Shown: in pieces, positions 34,749 through 46,240 of the stretch
Numbering within the stretch: position 1 is the first letter of the stretch
Layout: each line of letters opens with the position of its first letter
Source: Nilaparvata lugens
Taxonomy: Eukaryota; Arthropoda; Insecta; Hemiptera; Delphacidae
NCBI RefSeq assembly: GCF_014356525.2
Contig: NC_052518.1
Location: forward strand, 13,222,201 to 13,286,200
DNA length: 64,000 bases
Direction: 5' to 3'
Program-made: the position numbers and the translations under genes
The notes under the pieces: generated by a model
Seen by the model: the letters and a program-made list of their open reading frames with translations, nothing else
What the model was told of the DNA's origin: nothing
Database searches by the model: none

Positions 34749-35459
34749 CAGTGGCGGCGATAAAGGACCCGCGGACCCCGCGGCGCGGGGGGGGCCCCGG
34801 CTGATGGGGTCCTTTACGAGTGAGGAAAATAATGAAGAGTTTTATTAAGTTCATCATTGTTCATCATTGAACAAGATGAAACTAAAAATATTAATATAAA
34901 CGAAATAGTTGAAAAGTTCTTAGCTGTAAAAAAGAGATAAAATTATGCTTGGGCAAACTGAAAGAATAAACTTTGTTAGATGTTAGATAGATGAGTTTAG
35001 TTATTTAGGATAAATTTGTGTAACATATTCAGGAACTCATGACCAATAGAAGAAAAATCATAAACATGTTGGAAAATTGTGAAGGTAGAGAGAACTGTAA
35101 ACTACCAGAACACTTCTACAGTTCAATCTTTGTAATGTTTGGAAAACGGGTGAGTTTGCTTCTACATATTTCTTTTAATTTTCCATTGGTGGTGGTGGTA
35201 TGATTTGAAAAAATTAAATACATTAAAAGAGACAATTCCTATTATTATGAAATCGAACACAAAATGCTTAAATTCTATGATGTGATAGCGTAAACTACAT
35301 TACACTTTTTCCAAAAAAAAAACAATACTCCATACATGTTGGTTTTCATATAGGAGTACGATAGGTAGAAATGTAAAAAAGGTGTGAAAAAATACTGTAA
35401 AAAGGGGTCCCACAAAAATTCTCACGGGGGGGGCCCCCAAATCCTTAGCGCCGCCACTG
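34749..35459. mobile_element. 711-bp non-autonomous hAT element
   Basis: The ends are CAGTGGCGGCGATAAAGGAC and, complemented, CAGTGGCGGCGCTAAGGATT. An exact 8-bp target duplication, catgcatg, lies at 34741-34748 and 35460-35467. CAG-initial ends with 8-bp duplications are the hAT signature. Subterminal regions are rich in G and C runs on both sides (gcgcggggggggccccgg; cgggggggcccccaaa). The interior is AT-rich and has no transposase frame, so it would move only in trans. Confidence 0.9.
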
Positions 35460-35467
35460 CATGCATG

Positions 35468-35870
35468 GTCATAATTATATTATGAATATTGTGTTTTGTA
35501 CAATAAATACGAATAATGTTTTACATTTTATCAATATAACATACTAGAGAGCTGATTTTCATCTCTTTTCTTCGACTTCCTATCCTTCCATAATGTGTGT
35601 TTTCTTTGTTACCAATATGTGATATCAATCCACCATTCCTACTGGTTGATGTGTTCAACTAGTATGTACTAGTATATAGTAGGATGTAACTAGTATACAG
35701 TACTATGCGCTATGCTAACTCACAATAATAATTGTATGAAGAAAGGTCTTTAGATGTTATCTTGCTCTTTATGATTCTACTGCCACATTCATCATATTCA
35801 GATTATTCTTCTATGCAGTGATTTCATTGTGAAATGTGTTAAAAATTAACTCTGAATTTTGAATGAAAAA
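35468..35870. other. AT-rich stretch, nothing recognised
   Basis: Only a short 'actagtatgtactagtatat' repeat near 35660-35700 is seen. Confidence 0.3.
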
Positions 35871-36052
35871 GACTAAGAAATTGTCAAAAAACCACAGATT
35901 TATTGATAATTAGAAAGACCGGTTTCGGTTATTACACCATTGTCAAACTCTGATAAACAATTAGATGATAAAGTTTATCAGAGATTGACAATGGTTCTAA
36001 GTATCAATAAATCTGTGGTTTTTTGACAATTTCTTAGTCTTTTTCATTCAAT
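35868..36052. repeat. Palindrome, about 50-bp outer arms, with hammerhead-like motif
   Basis: The outer arms (gaatgaaaaagactaagaaa ... ccacagatttattgat and complement) are nearly perfect. A second inverted pair inside (cattgtcaaactctgataaa / tttatcagagattgacaatg) surrounds the centre. On the minus strand at 35950-35917: UUGACAAU, stem GGU/ACC around GUAAUA, GAAAC-CG-GUC. The right half lacks the GAAAC part, so only one motif copy remains. Confidence 0.8.
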
Positions 36053-36164
36053 ATGAATAATTACCACAATATTAACTTCTCAACTACACAGAAAGTGAAA
36101 CTCTAAATTTCAATAGTTTTAAAGTTCTAGAAATATATGGTCAGAAGATAATATGATTAGTTGA

Positions 36165-36305
36165 GAAGACTGAGGCGTTGCACCAGTCTGCTATCGCTAG
36201 CTGGTCGTGGGTTCGAGTCCCGCCGGTAAGCATGGACGTTAGATCATCTCATGAATCACTCACGCACTTTCCATTATTCACGCACAAGCTAAAAGCTCAT
36301 CGCAA
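36165..36305 (+). repeat. tRNA-derived SINE copy, plus orientation
   Basis: The stretch gctggtcgtgggttcgagtc is a good Pol III B box. It is followed by the shared SINE body (agcatggacgttagatcatc, then ctcacgcactttccattatt and cacgcacaagctaaaagctc). It is the plus-strand counterpart of the copies at 13203 and 31622. The A-box part of the head is weak. Confidence 0.65.
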
Positions 36306-36695
36306 AAACAATACTAGTGAGCACGGGCACGAGCAATGAGGAAGATACTAACATAGTAGATATGCTCCAAGCAATCGGAGAAAAATTCAAAAAGCATATT
36401 TTTGAAAGTTAGTGGTACTGCTCAGCCTCTAGTGGTGAACCTCTGAAAGGGGAAGTCAATCAGTAGCCCATACCATAGAGAAACGGAAAATATTTTCCTT
36501 TGATCTCTGCCTAAACTAATCATAGATTCAGCCAAGTAGCTTAAACAGATTCCGATCTCAGCTGAATCTGTTTAAATGGACCCACTCTCACCTTGTTACT
36601 GAATATTAGATTCTTGTTTGAAAAGTAGCAGAGCTGTCAATTTATAATTTATAATTAAGTGAAACTGAACAATAATACCATTGAAAAAAACGATA

Positions 36696-36826
36696 ACTAT
36701 TATACCATTGAGAAAATAGAGAGAAATAATCCATCATCTGCTATATTCTCTCTACTTACTATTATACCATTAAGAAAGTAGAGGGAAATAATCCATCATC
36801 TGCTATATTCTCTCTACTTACAAAAT
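36696..36826. repeat. Tandem duplication, 62-bp unit, two copies
   Basis: The unit actattataccattRagaaa...gctatattctctctacttac occurs at 36696 and 36758 with three or four differences. Confidence 0.8.
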
Positions 36827-37904
36827 TATTTGTTTTTGTTTGAATAATTATAATCGGATGAAAATAAATAAAAAATCAGATGAAATGTGGTTTTACCTTG
36901 TGAGAGAATGATCTTCAAGTTGTGAGTTGAAAAAGGGGTTTCTAGAATTATCCCGAAGACTCCAGACTAGGTGATTCAAGCCAGATCCGAACGAAGCTTT
37001 ATTACACTAGGTCTATCGGCTGAACATTTCTTCAAATGGTATTTGATAATCTCCATTCTATTGTAACTTTTTCGAATGTGGTAGCTCGTCAAAGAATTTC
37101 CTACCAATATAATCTACTAAACTGCCTTAATATTGCAAATCAGTATTATTATAAGTATGTTTTCTACTTTGTTACTTGTGTTATAGGCCTATACCAACGT
37201 TCATTCAAATTTTGGTGCACAAAACTTATTTCCACTTCGTATGCGTCTCTATGTGTCATATAAGAAGTAGACCAGTTCAAATGCTACGTTTCATTCTTAA
37301 TGACTAGAAGATAACTAATATAACGATAGTCAATCGCACGAAAATAGTCCGGTGGAAATGAGTCCCCCTAACCATCCCCGGCACCCTTAGGCGTTGCCAA
37401 TCAGTCAGGTGTATTATAAAATAAAAGATAATTTTCATTTATGTTCAGCTGTGGACAACGTTGATCAACTCTTATTTGGCAACGGACCATTTTCGTTATA
37501 GTAGCATGATAATAGTATCCTGCCCTAGTAATAATATAGTAAAATTGTTTGGTGGAGATAATACTCACTAATAAATTGTTTTGAGTTTTTAGACTGCTAC
37601 AACGCAGGAAAATCTGATACCTTTATCGTGCAACATAAACTGACATGAGAATTAGTTCTAGAAGAGGTCTATACCACAACAGAGTGCTTTGCGTTTGAAG
37701 ATGATGAAGAGAATCGAAAGAGGTTTCAGATGAAGAGATTGAAGAAGAGAGTGAGGAATCAAGTGGATAGACTATAATTAGGCATACATAACAATCAAGA
37801 GGCGATCCAATGTGATGTCGAAGCTTCAAGGTAAAACTAATTCTGTAGAGAAAGCTGTACGGTGTACGCCCTTATGAGTTTTTTAACAACCACATCTATT
37901 ACAG
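36827..37904. other. AT-rich stretch, nothing firm
   Basis: At 37337-37512 a weak inverted pair (cacgaaaatagtccg ... ggaccattttcgt; gttgccaa ... ttggcaac) could be an old MITE. Otherwise no gene or repeat is seen. Confidence 0.3.
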
Positions 37905-38267
37905 ATGCTTTTCCTCGGTAAAAACAGGAATAATACCGGAAAAGTCTATTTATCAACAAATATTAAGAGCTGCCGATCAATTATATGTCTACTTATTGGG
38001 ATCCTTTATTGTATTCTGTTTATAGCAGCCGTAAACACAATGTTTTTCCGGATCAATGCTGGATCGGATCTCACCCAGAAGTTTGGGTCCATTGTCAATG
38101 CATCTACAATCATAAAAATGATCAAGAAGTACAGATATCTGACTCAAACAAATATCACAACAGAAAGGATGGTATTCTATTATATTAAGCGAGCAATTTC
38201 TGTATATCTGTTTATATTTTTATATATGATTATTTATATTTATTTATATCTGGTTATTTATTTCTAA
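37905..38267 (+). CDS. Open frame of 120 codons, unknown, doubtful
   Basis: It runs from ATG at 37905 to a stop at 38267. Residues 24-44 (SIICLLIGILYCILFIAAV region) form one plausible membrane segment. The last 25 residues are translated from a simple A/T-rich run. A second frame is open over 37985-38188, and the third is open over about 37915-38020, so openness alone is poor evidence. It adjoins a Helitron-like remnant that starts about 38268. I do not recognise a family. It may be a degraded coding fragment captured by a transposon, or chance. Confidence 0.15.
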   Translation: MLFLGKNRNNTGKVYLSTNIKSCRSIICLLIGILYCILFIAAVNTMFFRINAGSDLTQKFGSIVNASTIIKMIKKYRYLTQTNITTERMVFYYIKRAISVYLFIFLYMIIYIYLYLVIYF

Positions 38268-38905
38268 CTGATCTCGAAAACGGCTCTAACGATTTTCACG
38301 AAATTCGGAACATAGTAGGTTTATGATATAAAAATTCGATTGCACTAGGCCTCATCCCTGGGAAAACTCATTGAAGGACATGAAAAGGATAACAATTATT
38401 CATCCTTGGAAAAACATATGATAATTTCGTCGTCTGTCGAAACAGAAGATGCGTGTGTGGGAGAGAAACAGATTTATTTCCAGCTGTGTAATCAATCAGC
38501 GAGAAATATTATCTAGACAATTTAATCGACTCGATTAGAATAATCTGATTTGTTGACATGACTTGATAATCCTTCTAAACTAGAGTTATAATAATTTTCA
38601 AAGTTGATCATTATTTGACAATTTTTAAGTGATTAGTGAGTGTTATCTTGTTATTCAATTTGGTTTGTAAATAATCTAAATTAGAACTTTTTTGTTTTAA
38701 AATGTTCGAACTGAAAATTGAACCTGAACTCAAGTGTATGGAACATAACCTACTTTCTGAACTATTTATAGTGTATAAATCAAAATTCAGGGAAGAAACA
38801 GTTTTGGGCTGTGCCTGTTAGTTCTTCCTCATTAATTTTAAAGAATTGTGTTCGGTTTATCAATAGTCAATAAATAAATAACGGGCGAAGCTCGGTGCCC
38901 CGATA
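38268..38905 (+). mobile_element. Helitron-like remnant
   Basis: Near the start 'actgatctcgaaaacggctc' and 'gattttcacgaaattcggaa' resemble the conserved opening blocks of insect Helitron families. Near the end 'acgggcgaagctcggtgccc' can form a terminal hairpin. Neither a clean TC start nor a CTRR end could be fixed. The middle is unrecognised. Confidence 0.35.
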
Positions 38906-39299
38906 TTTGTACGTATTGTACAAAAAGTAAAGTTCTCTTGACGTGCTCAATTGAGTATACTGATTTAAGAAGACAGATATTACTATGGTAGCAAGTATAA
39001 TGTGGCATAAGGCCTATACTATTATCATGGTAGACTTTTATAGGTTATGGAAAGAAAAGTAAAATATACTTTTATAGGTTAGTACAGATTACTATGATTC
39101 ATGATTATAATAATTTTAATCCATCATAAAAAACCTGTTGACCTGATGGATCTTGGTTGAGTTAATATGTCAATATAGAAAGGCTGGAACATGGAATATA
39201 ATCCTGAAAAATGTCAATTTAGGTTTTAGTATTGCTCTTATTGGAGAAAAGACTCAGTGAGCGTGTTGGTATCTATATTAGTTGAGGAACATGAGCCTG

Positions 39300-39470
39300 C
39301 ACCTCACTTTGTTTAAAAATCACTTCTCAGTGGTTGGGAATCCTCCTAAAGCTGAAACTTTCCTCATCTGTTATCTTTATTATCTTTTTCATTACTCACA
39401 TTCGAGGCTGGAACTCCTAAGAGATCAAGCTAATGAAGAGATCATCCTAAAAACCTCTTTATTGGTGATC
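39300..39470 (+). repeat. SINE body fragment, plus orientation
   Basis: The segment aaatcacttctcagtggttg...gaatcctcctaaagctg matches the complement of the copies at 39655 and 57758 (aatcactttctggtggttag). It is diverged, and head and tail are not clear. Confidence 0.4.
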
Positions 39471-39654
39471 CCCAAGTCGAATAGTATATAGCCAAATCAT
39501 CTAAAATAGACCTCATCCACTATAATTAGATATATGGGAGGCTAAAACAATGTACAGATGAATGAATAAAAATTGGCTCTATTATTATATAAATAACTTG
39601 GAAATCTCTGAAACGTTAAATAGCCTAGAAAAATTAACCAGAAATAGCTATCAT

Positions 39655-39721
39655 GTTTTCTCGCTTAGGATAACGCCCACATGAGCCCCAGGCTTGTGCG
39701 TGTCCAAGATGAGGATAAAAT

Positions 39722-39768
<47 letters not shown>

Positions 39769-39850
39769 AATGATGATGAGAGATGTGAGGACTTTTTAGG
39801 ATGGGTTTCTAACCACCAGAAAGTGATTTTGAAGCTCATCGCTGTCCGAT
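39655..39850 (-). repeat. SINE copy with an expanded (atg)n microsatellite
   Basis: It opens 'aacgcccacatgagccccag', 'gcttgtgcgtg', then a pure (atg)n run at 39722-39766 with an imperfect tail to 39779. It resumes with 'gagatgtgaggactttttag' and 'ggtttctaaccaccagaaag'. Other family members have a few atgatg triplets at the same place, so the microsatellite grew within the SINE. The serine-rich open frame at 39651-39839 is an artefact of this run. Confidence 0.7.
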
Positions 39851-42779
39851 AGTAGAGCCACTTTTACGTTAGGAAAACAGGATAACTGAAAAGTTATCTC
39901 AGTTATCTGATATTTCAGAATACTCTAAAATATCTGTATGATTACAGAATCCGAGGGCGACCACACCCAGACAGTTTTCTCAACTGTATTAAATTATTTG
40001 AACTGCAGACATTTGAGAGGTTCAAAAAACAATCATTTCAATTGAATATCACAATATGACTACTAAAGACTACAACACAGATGGATAGTCTAGTAGGGGG
40101 ATTCCAAAATATGTTGTATATATTATTGTATTTCATATTTGTGTATTATGTTTTTTTTTGGAAAAAAAATTGAAATTGAAATTGAAGATGTATTTCCTCA
40201 ATACTGGGGTTTACTAGTTTACTAATAGCTTCACTCTATTATAATGTTGTGAGAAATTTTCTCACTGACCAAAGGAGTTCACCCAAATTGACTCATCGAC
40301 AGGATTTTTGTTTGGAGCCATTGTTGTCACTAGCTTTCAGACTTTTCTTTTCCTGAATATTTCAACAATGATAGGAGACAAAACAAATCGTTTCCAATTC
40401 TTGACTGGAAACTCTCGTTCCCACAGGTGCCATTGTTCTCAGACCTATTCAACATTGTTACGACCACCACAGGTGTAGCTAAACTGTCCTTTATCTCTCA
40501 GCTAAACTATCGGCTTTGACGTGATTTTTTACAGAATATAATCAGTCTAAATCCTCCGAGGTGGATCCGCTTCAAGCTAAACACTATAAACACCGTCGAG
40601 CGTCATTCTCAATAACAATGAAATTGGTCAGGCTGCAATACGACTATTGTATTTTGTTATTAGTCAAGTGATTTAAAAATTGACTGCTTCGATCACAGAC
40701 GAAAAATTCATTTCTAAATAACATTATATAGATTACCCTTTTTTTGAAAAGTTTTTAATAACAAATTAAAACAACTAGTTTCGATGTTTCACATCATCTT
40801 CAGGTCTTTAAAAATGAAAGTTTTGTTATTTTAAATACACAAATATCATCTTTAAGTAATTTATTTTATTAGCTGCCCCTAGTATCTGGTTTGATACTAC
40901 TTCTTGATTCACTGTCTAGAATTGGAGTCGGAGAAAAATCTTTAAAAAATGATTAAATTATGTATAAAAATGGACCACATATTTTTCACGTTTATAACAC
41001 AGAGTCACAAAAATTACTATGGACATAAACTTGTTAATAGGGTGAAGAAATATATTAATTGGTTAATATCATCAGTCATAATATTGCTTCATGAGTCTAT
41101 CAAGTAGTCTGATGAAAGAAGGAAGACTCCCAATGTCAATGGGTTGGATTAGGAAAACTCTATTATTTTGTCAATTCGTTTTTCCCAAAATTCAATAAAT
41201 CTAACTGGTGACTGGTTCACTTTATAAAGGTTCCAGTTGATCAAGAATCAAACTGGGTAGGAAAGTTCAGTACGCATAATTTACAGTACAAGTTCCTGTT
41301 GATGTCAGAGAGTCTTGTGGATACAGTATCATAATGATTAAATTAATATTTGAATTTTTGTAATATATTAAATTCAAAAATTATCAAATGATTATGGCTA
41401 ATACTTGACATTTTAAAGCCAAAACCTAATTCCTCATCGTACCTGTAATTTTCAACTAATTTCTCCCTAACCCATTCTCCCCAATCCCTAACCAGTGCAA
41501 CAGTGTCGCTGACTGTGTAATAGCCAGCAACTAGAACTAGATCCCGTGAAACGTTGACGTACTGAATGGCTCAACTTCCTAAATCTATCAGTATCTCAAG
41601 GACTGGTTGAAATAGGTACAAGTTGTACTGTACTTGACAAGCTGATTTACTTCCAATCTGATGTACTTCCAATATTTTATTATCATACCAAACTTGGAAT
41701 AAAGGACATATTAATATTACTATTACTAAATGTCATTACTATTAACTAATCTATTTTATAGCCTACTTAAATTTTTGATTTTGTAATTATCATTTACGAT
41801 AAATAAATAACTTTGTATCTTTTGTATTCGTATGGATTACAAATCTTCTGTATGAATACAGATAAGAACATCAATATAATTGGGAGAAACTGTCAAGATA
41901 TTGATGAAGCTATTTTCCATTATTTTTCATATCATTGTGAATAAATAAAATAATTTGTTAAGTTCGGAACAACCACACAGCAATACAGTGATGGTTTTTG
42001 AATGATGTAATATGAATATGATTGAGTTCAAATTATTTCTGTACTCACTACTCTGATTATTTCCAACTGATCACAGCCCTGATCGAGAAATCATTAGAAT
42101 AACCGACAATTCTATTCAAAATAATAACAATGACAGATTTTTCGATTGTTCTCTTCAATCAATACCATTCTATGGAAGCATGGATTCAATAAGAACGGCT
42201 CGAGGAAAACAGGGTGGGAGACTCCAGCTATAAGGATTTACGTCACTCATAAATTACCACATTTGTGTCTCTATGCGCCTTTTGTTTCATTAATGGCATT
42301 ATTCTCATGCCGAACATACAAAAGACCTCTAATAAATAATAAGGTGTTCAATAACACATTGTTCCTTGTTTTGTGCTGTATGACAAGTGACAAGGACTCA
42401 CTGCTTCAAGTGTTTATGCAGTCTGAGTCGCATGTAGAAGTAAGTTATGAAGGATGAATTGATATATTTCTGTGACCACCTGAGTGATATTCGATGATGT
42501 TATTTCAACTTTTTTCAAAGTCAAGGATAAATTTCTTCATGTTTATTTGAATACACTTGTTGAAATTTCTGAATCTAAAAAAGAAAAATTGAATTATTTT
42601 TAAAATTTCACTTGCATTCTTAAAAGTTGTAAATCTTTGTAACAATTACGTTTGTTGATGAGTTATTTATTGTGCTCTGGAAGATGTAACGTATTTAAGT
42701 AATGAGTTTAATTAATAATTGAACTCAAGGCAAAGCAAAAAATGACTTTGTCAAATACGAACGAATAAGATGAGTAATT
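39851..42779. other. AT-rich stretch, one ribozyme-like motif, otherwise nothing recognised
   Basis: Around 40120-40190 the plus strand ends in ttttttttggaaaaaaaatt followed by gaaattgaaattgaa, a possible LINE tail. The open frame at 42146-42457 shows no domain. Confidence 0.35.
40738..40815 (-). ncRNA. Hammerhead-like motif, best match to the consensus core
   Basis: On the minus strand at 40803-40772: CUGAAGA-U, stem GAUGU/ACAUC around GAA, GAAA-C-UA-G-UU. The bases before the box (AAAGAC) and after the putative cleavage triplet (GUUUU) can pair for about five base pairs (one G-U), forming stem I. This keeps the hammerhead CUGANGA and GAAA boxes and a NUH triplet (GUU). It has an extra U between the box and stem II, and a one- or two-pair stem III with a 2-base loop. 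Such small stem III loops are known in retroelement hammerheads. Activity is untested. Confidence 0.45.
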
Positions 42780-42893
42780 ATATTTCCCTTATCTTTGACT
42801 TGAAGGAAAAACTCGATTATATTTCTCTTCAGCTTTGACTTCAATGAAAAACTCAAGTCTCTTCAGCTTTGACTTCAATGAAAAACTCAATCT
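42780..42893. repeat. Short tandem repeat, 'tctcttcagctttgacttca', three copies
   Basis: Copies of ctttgacttSaaKgaaaaac follow each other at about 42796, 42834 and 42867 with decreasing divergence. The open frame at 42835-43137 starts in this array. Confidence 0.7.
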
Positions 42894-42914
42894 GACTGGA
42901 ATAGGAGAGTCAAC

Positions 42915-44340
42915 TACTATCTTCTATATAATAAGAGAGAGTAGGGTTGTGTTTGTTCGCATCAAAACATGTCAACTTGTGGATTGCATACCGGAAAACG
43001 GGAATGATTTTGATCTCCAAATTTTGCACATAGATTCTAAAAATATAAATTTCGTGCACCTCGAAGCCCACATTTCAATTTTCCTTCTAGATTTTTTAGA
43101 ATTAATGTTCAAATTTCATTCATGCTATCGTACATGAAGTTCCATACGGCATAGGCTACATTGTTGTAGGCCTGAAGTATGGTTCTTTATGAGGAGGTTA
43201 TAATGCTGTTACAAGACAATAATTTTCCAAAGGAGCCGTGCGGCGTAATGGTAGAACACTCGCTTTTGGAGTGAGAGTTCCTCTGTTCGAATCCTCTGTA
43301 TCATCGAATTTCATAAGAAAAACATGAATAGAACACAATAAAATAAGTAATATCAAATCAAATCAAATAGACATAATAATTTATATTTTTCAGTTATAAT
43401 GTACTATCAGACACAAATTCGGAGTGAAACGAATATTTTAGGTATTTTGTTTGTAATTGGGGAAACAAAAGGCTGCCTGATTCAAATTGAGGAGGATCTA
43501 ATCGATACTAAAATTTATTGATGTATTGAAAAAAATCAATATGATCCTGTGAGGTTTTCAAGTATTATGTCTTCTTCAGTTATCTATACTATAATAAAGG
43601 AAAGAACTGGCTTATACACGTAAGGAATAGGAAATTATATTTGATGCATCATCACGTCTGAACTACGCAACTGATTAATTTGAAATTTTGCATATAGATT
43701 CTTAATTAACCGAGGATGGTTATATGCCTATTTTCAGTTCTTCAAGATTTTATGACATCAAGTTTTCAATTTGTCATGCTTCCAGTTGTTGTATAGAAAC
43801 AGCTGAACATTTCTTTTAAAAGGGACATTAGATGATAGGTATGATTGGGGATCCTATTGAAATAAAAATAACTGATTTTCTGTCGCATCAAAATTTAGTT
43901 CCGCCATTTTGAATTCAACTTCATTTTTTTTAATTGGAAGGTATGATATGATACATGATTTCGATTCAGAATTTCAAGAGAAAATTAATGGTGAAAACCG
44001 CACCGATTTCTCAAACCGTTCAAAAGTTATTCTCATTCCAAGATACTGATAAATCATCCATCTATCCATCATCTTTACTATAATAATGGAAAGGGCTGGC
44101 TCATACACATACGAGAAATTATGTAGGAAAATTATGTTTGACACATCATTACGTCTGAACTACTGGACTGATTGATTTAAAATTTTGCATTAAGATTCTT
44201 TATTAACCGAGGATGGTTACGGTATAGGCCTATTTTCAAATTTCGAATATTTTATTACGTCAAGTTTTCAGTTTGTAAAGTTTTAATATAGACCCTATTG
44301 ATGCTAGTTATCATATACAGAGTATTCATCACAGAGTATT
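42915..44340 (+). mobile_element. Three Helitron-like 5-prime pieces
   Basis: Three starts of similar form: tcttctatataataagagag at 42919, tctatactataataaaggaa at 43583 and a relative with ctataataatggaaagggct near 44081. The latter two share 'acgtctgaactac', 'attttgcat' and 'ttaaccgaggatggttay'. This 'TC...ataataaag' opening followed by a 'contact site' block resembles Helitron starts in insects. A related tail, 'aagttctcagtttgtcaagttttt', lies at 49178. No CTRR ends could be placed, so the pieces may be truncated. Confidence 0.4.
43231..43303 (+). repeat. tRNA-like sequence (Gln-type anticodon loop), SINE head or tRNA pseudogene
   Basis: ggcgtaatggtagaacac gives a D-arm/A box, and ctcgc-ttttgga-gtgag an anticodon stem and loop with TTG at the anticodon position. 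gttcgaatcc is the T-loop/B box, but the T-stem arms (ctctg / cctct) do not pair and no acceptor stem can be formed. It is therefore not a functional tRNA. Confidence 0.5.
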
Positions 44341-46240
44341 TAGAGTAAGCTGGTACAAAAGTATCGAAATGCATTTGTTTTTCTATTGTTTGTGCCTATT
44401 TATAATAAATACAATTTCAAATTAGTGGAGTCTGCGTTGGACAATCATATTGAATCATGCCTGCTTAACATTGAACTGATCAGAGATCTTGGTTGGTTTT
44501 TCTTGGTTGGTGATTCCCAGCATCAATAGATGTGCCTATCATGAAACCTGTAGCAAGATTGAGTGAATTGAAAATGTAAATTATTCAATCAATCTTCGAG
44601 GATCTTCGACTTCATCAAGTTTCTTGAATAGCAGTCCTTTAGTGAGATGCTCATGAGAACTGGGTTTCATCCTACATTATTATTATGATCTACGACTGAA
44701 TTAGGACTATTATCCCCTGTAGGCCACTATTCTGAAGAGACATCAACATTTTCAAATCAAGCCCAGAATGCATGCTGTGAACGAGATTGGATGAAGAGAA
44801 TTTTTTCTATTCGAGCATTATAGTATCTCTCTTTCGCCTGTCTCTCTCACCTATTCTTTCTCTTTCTCTCTGTTTCTCTCACTCTGCCTCTCTATTACCT
44901 CTCACAACTCATTTTCATGCACATTTTTCATCTGCTTTTTTTGGATAGGTTCCAGAAAATAACGCTGAGACGTAATCATTTGAATAGCTTCAATACTTTC
45001 CTTTACATTATCGTCATTGAAGCCTGAAAACAATCATAATTTTTAGAAGAAAAAGCTCGAAGTATTAAAATTACTGCTATGAAAACTTTAGAAGTATGAA
45101 TTCTGCTTGATCATTTCCGATGAAGATCTTTGAGATGGAGAGAAATTTATTTACTGGTCCATGCATCAATAGGCCTACTGAATGTATCTGAATTTACTCT
45201 ATGTATATTCAAGGATGATTATCACAGTTGAAGCAGAACTATTTTTGGAGATTATCTGTGAGAAGATTTCGTTTCAAGTGAGTTGTTATGAAGATCAATT
45301 CTCAATTATAAATGACTGCTAGTCATTTATCCGTTTCATACTAGAAGTAAATTGATAATCACAGTTCCTGATGAAATCCGAAGTTGAAAATTTTGTATAA
45401 TAAGATCCGACATATTTTGAAAAAAATAATCACAAGACTCTGTTCAGAGCTTTACTATGAATTTCAACCCACACAATAGTTAGATTTAGCCAACGGACTG
45501 CTTCATTCGTATGCTCATTCTAGCAATGGAACTCTTTTCTCTGGACCCCTGAGGGGGAAGACCATGATACAAAATCTAGCAGGCTATGCATCCAGTTCAT
45601 ATTTTTCGACAATGTAATCTTTATGGATGCTATGAGCCCTTCGGAAATACTTATAATACTTATGTTTAGAGGAGTTTTATGGATGCTATGAACCCTTCGG
45701 AAATACTTATAATACTTATATTTAAACAAGTTTGACAGGATAAAAGGATTCCAAAGCCTTTTATTTTATTTTCTTCTGTTCGATTGACTTTCGATCCTGA
45801 TGTAGATAGCCATATTGGTTATGAATAAAAACTTTCTGAAATCGAAAGCGATAAACCTCTCTCTCTCTTAGCTGATTTATTATTTGAGTTTAATTTTACA
45901 GTCGAGATGAAAAATTCAGGAAACGAGATATCGATTTCAAGACAATCCAAGGAAGATTGACGTTTGAGTTTTCACAGTATCTCATCTAACTACCCAAAAA
46001 AGTTCATCAAAAAAAGGAATTATGTTCACGTAGAGAAGGATGCATTCAACAAAAATCTTCCGTTTGTACTGTATATATTTCAAGTACCGCTATTGCTATT
46101 CCGTATTTGAGTGATGTGTGTATTTTTCTGTGAAATAAACTCATTCTTTTATCAGATTGTTTTGGAAGAAAGGTCAGAGTTCAAATTTGGAACCACGAAA
46201 AATGTTGCAATTAACAATAAATATTGAAAAAGCGACTATC
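44341..46240. other. AT-rich stretch with CT-rich and tandem segments
   Basis: A CT-rich tract lies at 44823-44905. A two-copy tandem repeat of 56-57 bp (tttatggatgctatgaRccc ... cttataatacttat) lies at 45620-45725. Otherwise nothing is recognised. Confidence 0.4.

Noticed and set aside
39651..39839. Serine-rich open frame on the minus strand
   Set aside because: It is the translation of the (atg)n microsatellite inside a SINE.
43231..43303. tRNA-Gln gene
   Set aside because: The D-arm and anticodon arm look right, but the T-stem does not pair and there is no acceptor stem; it is a tRNA-like repeat head or pseudogene.
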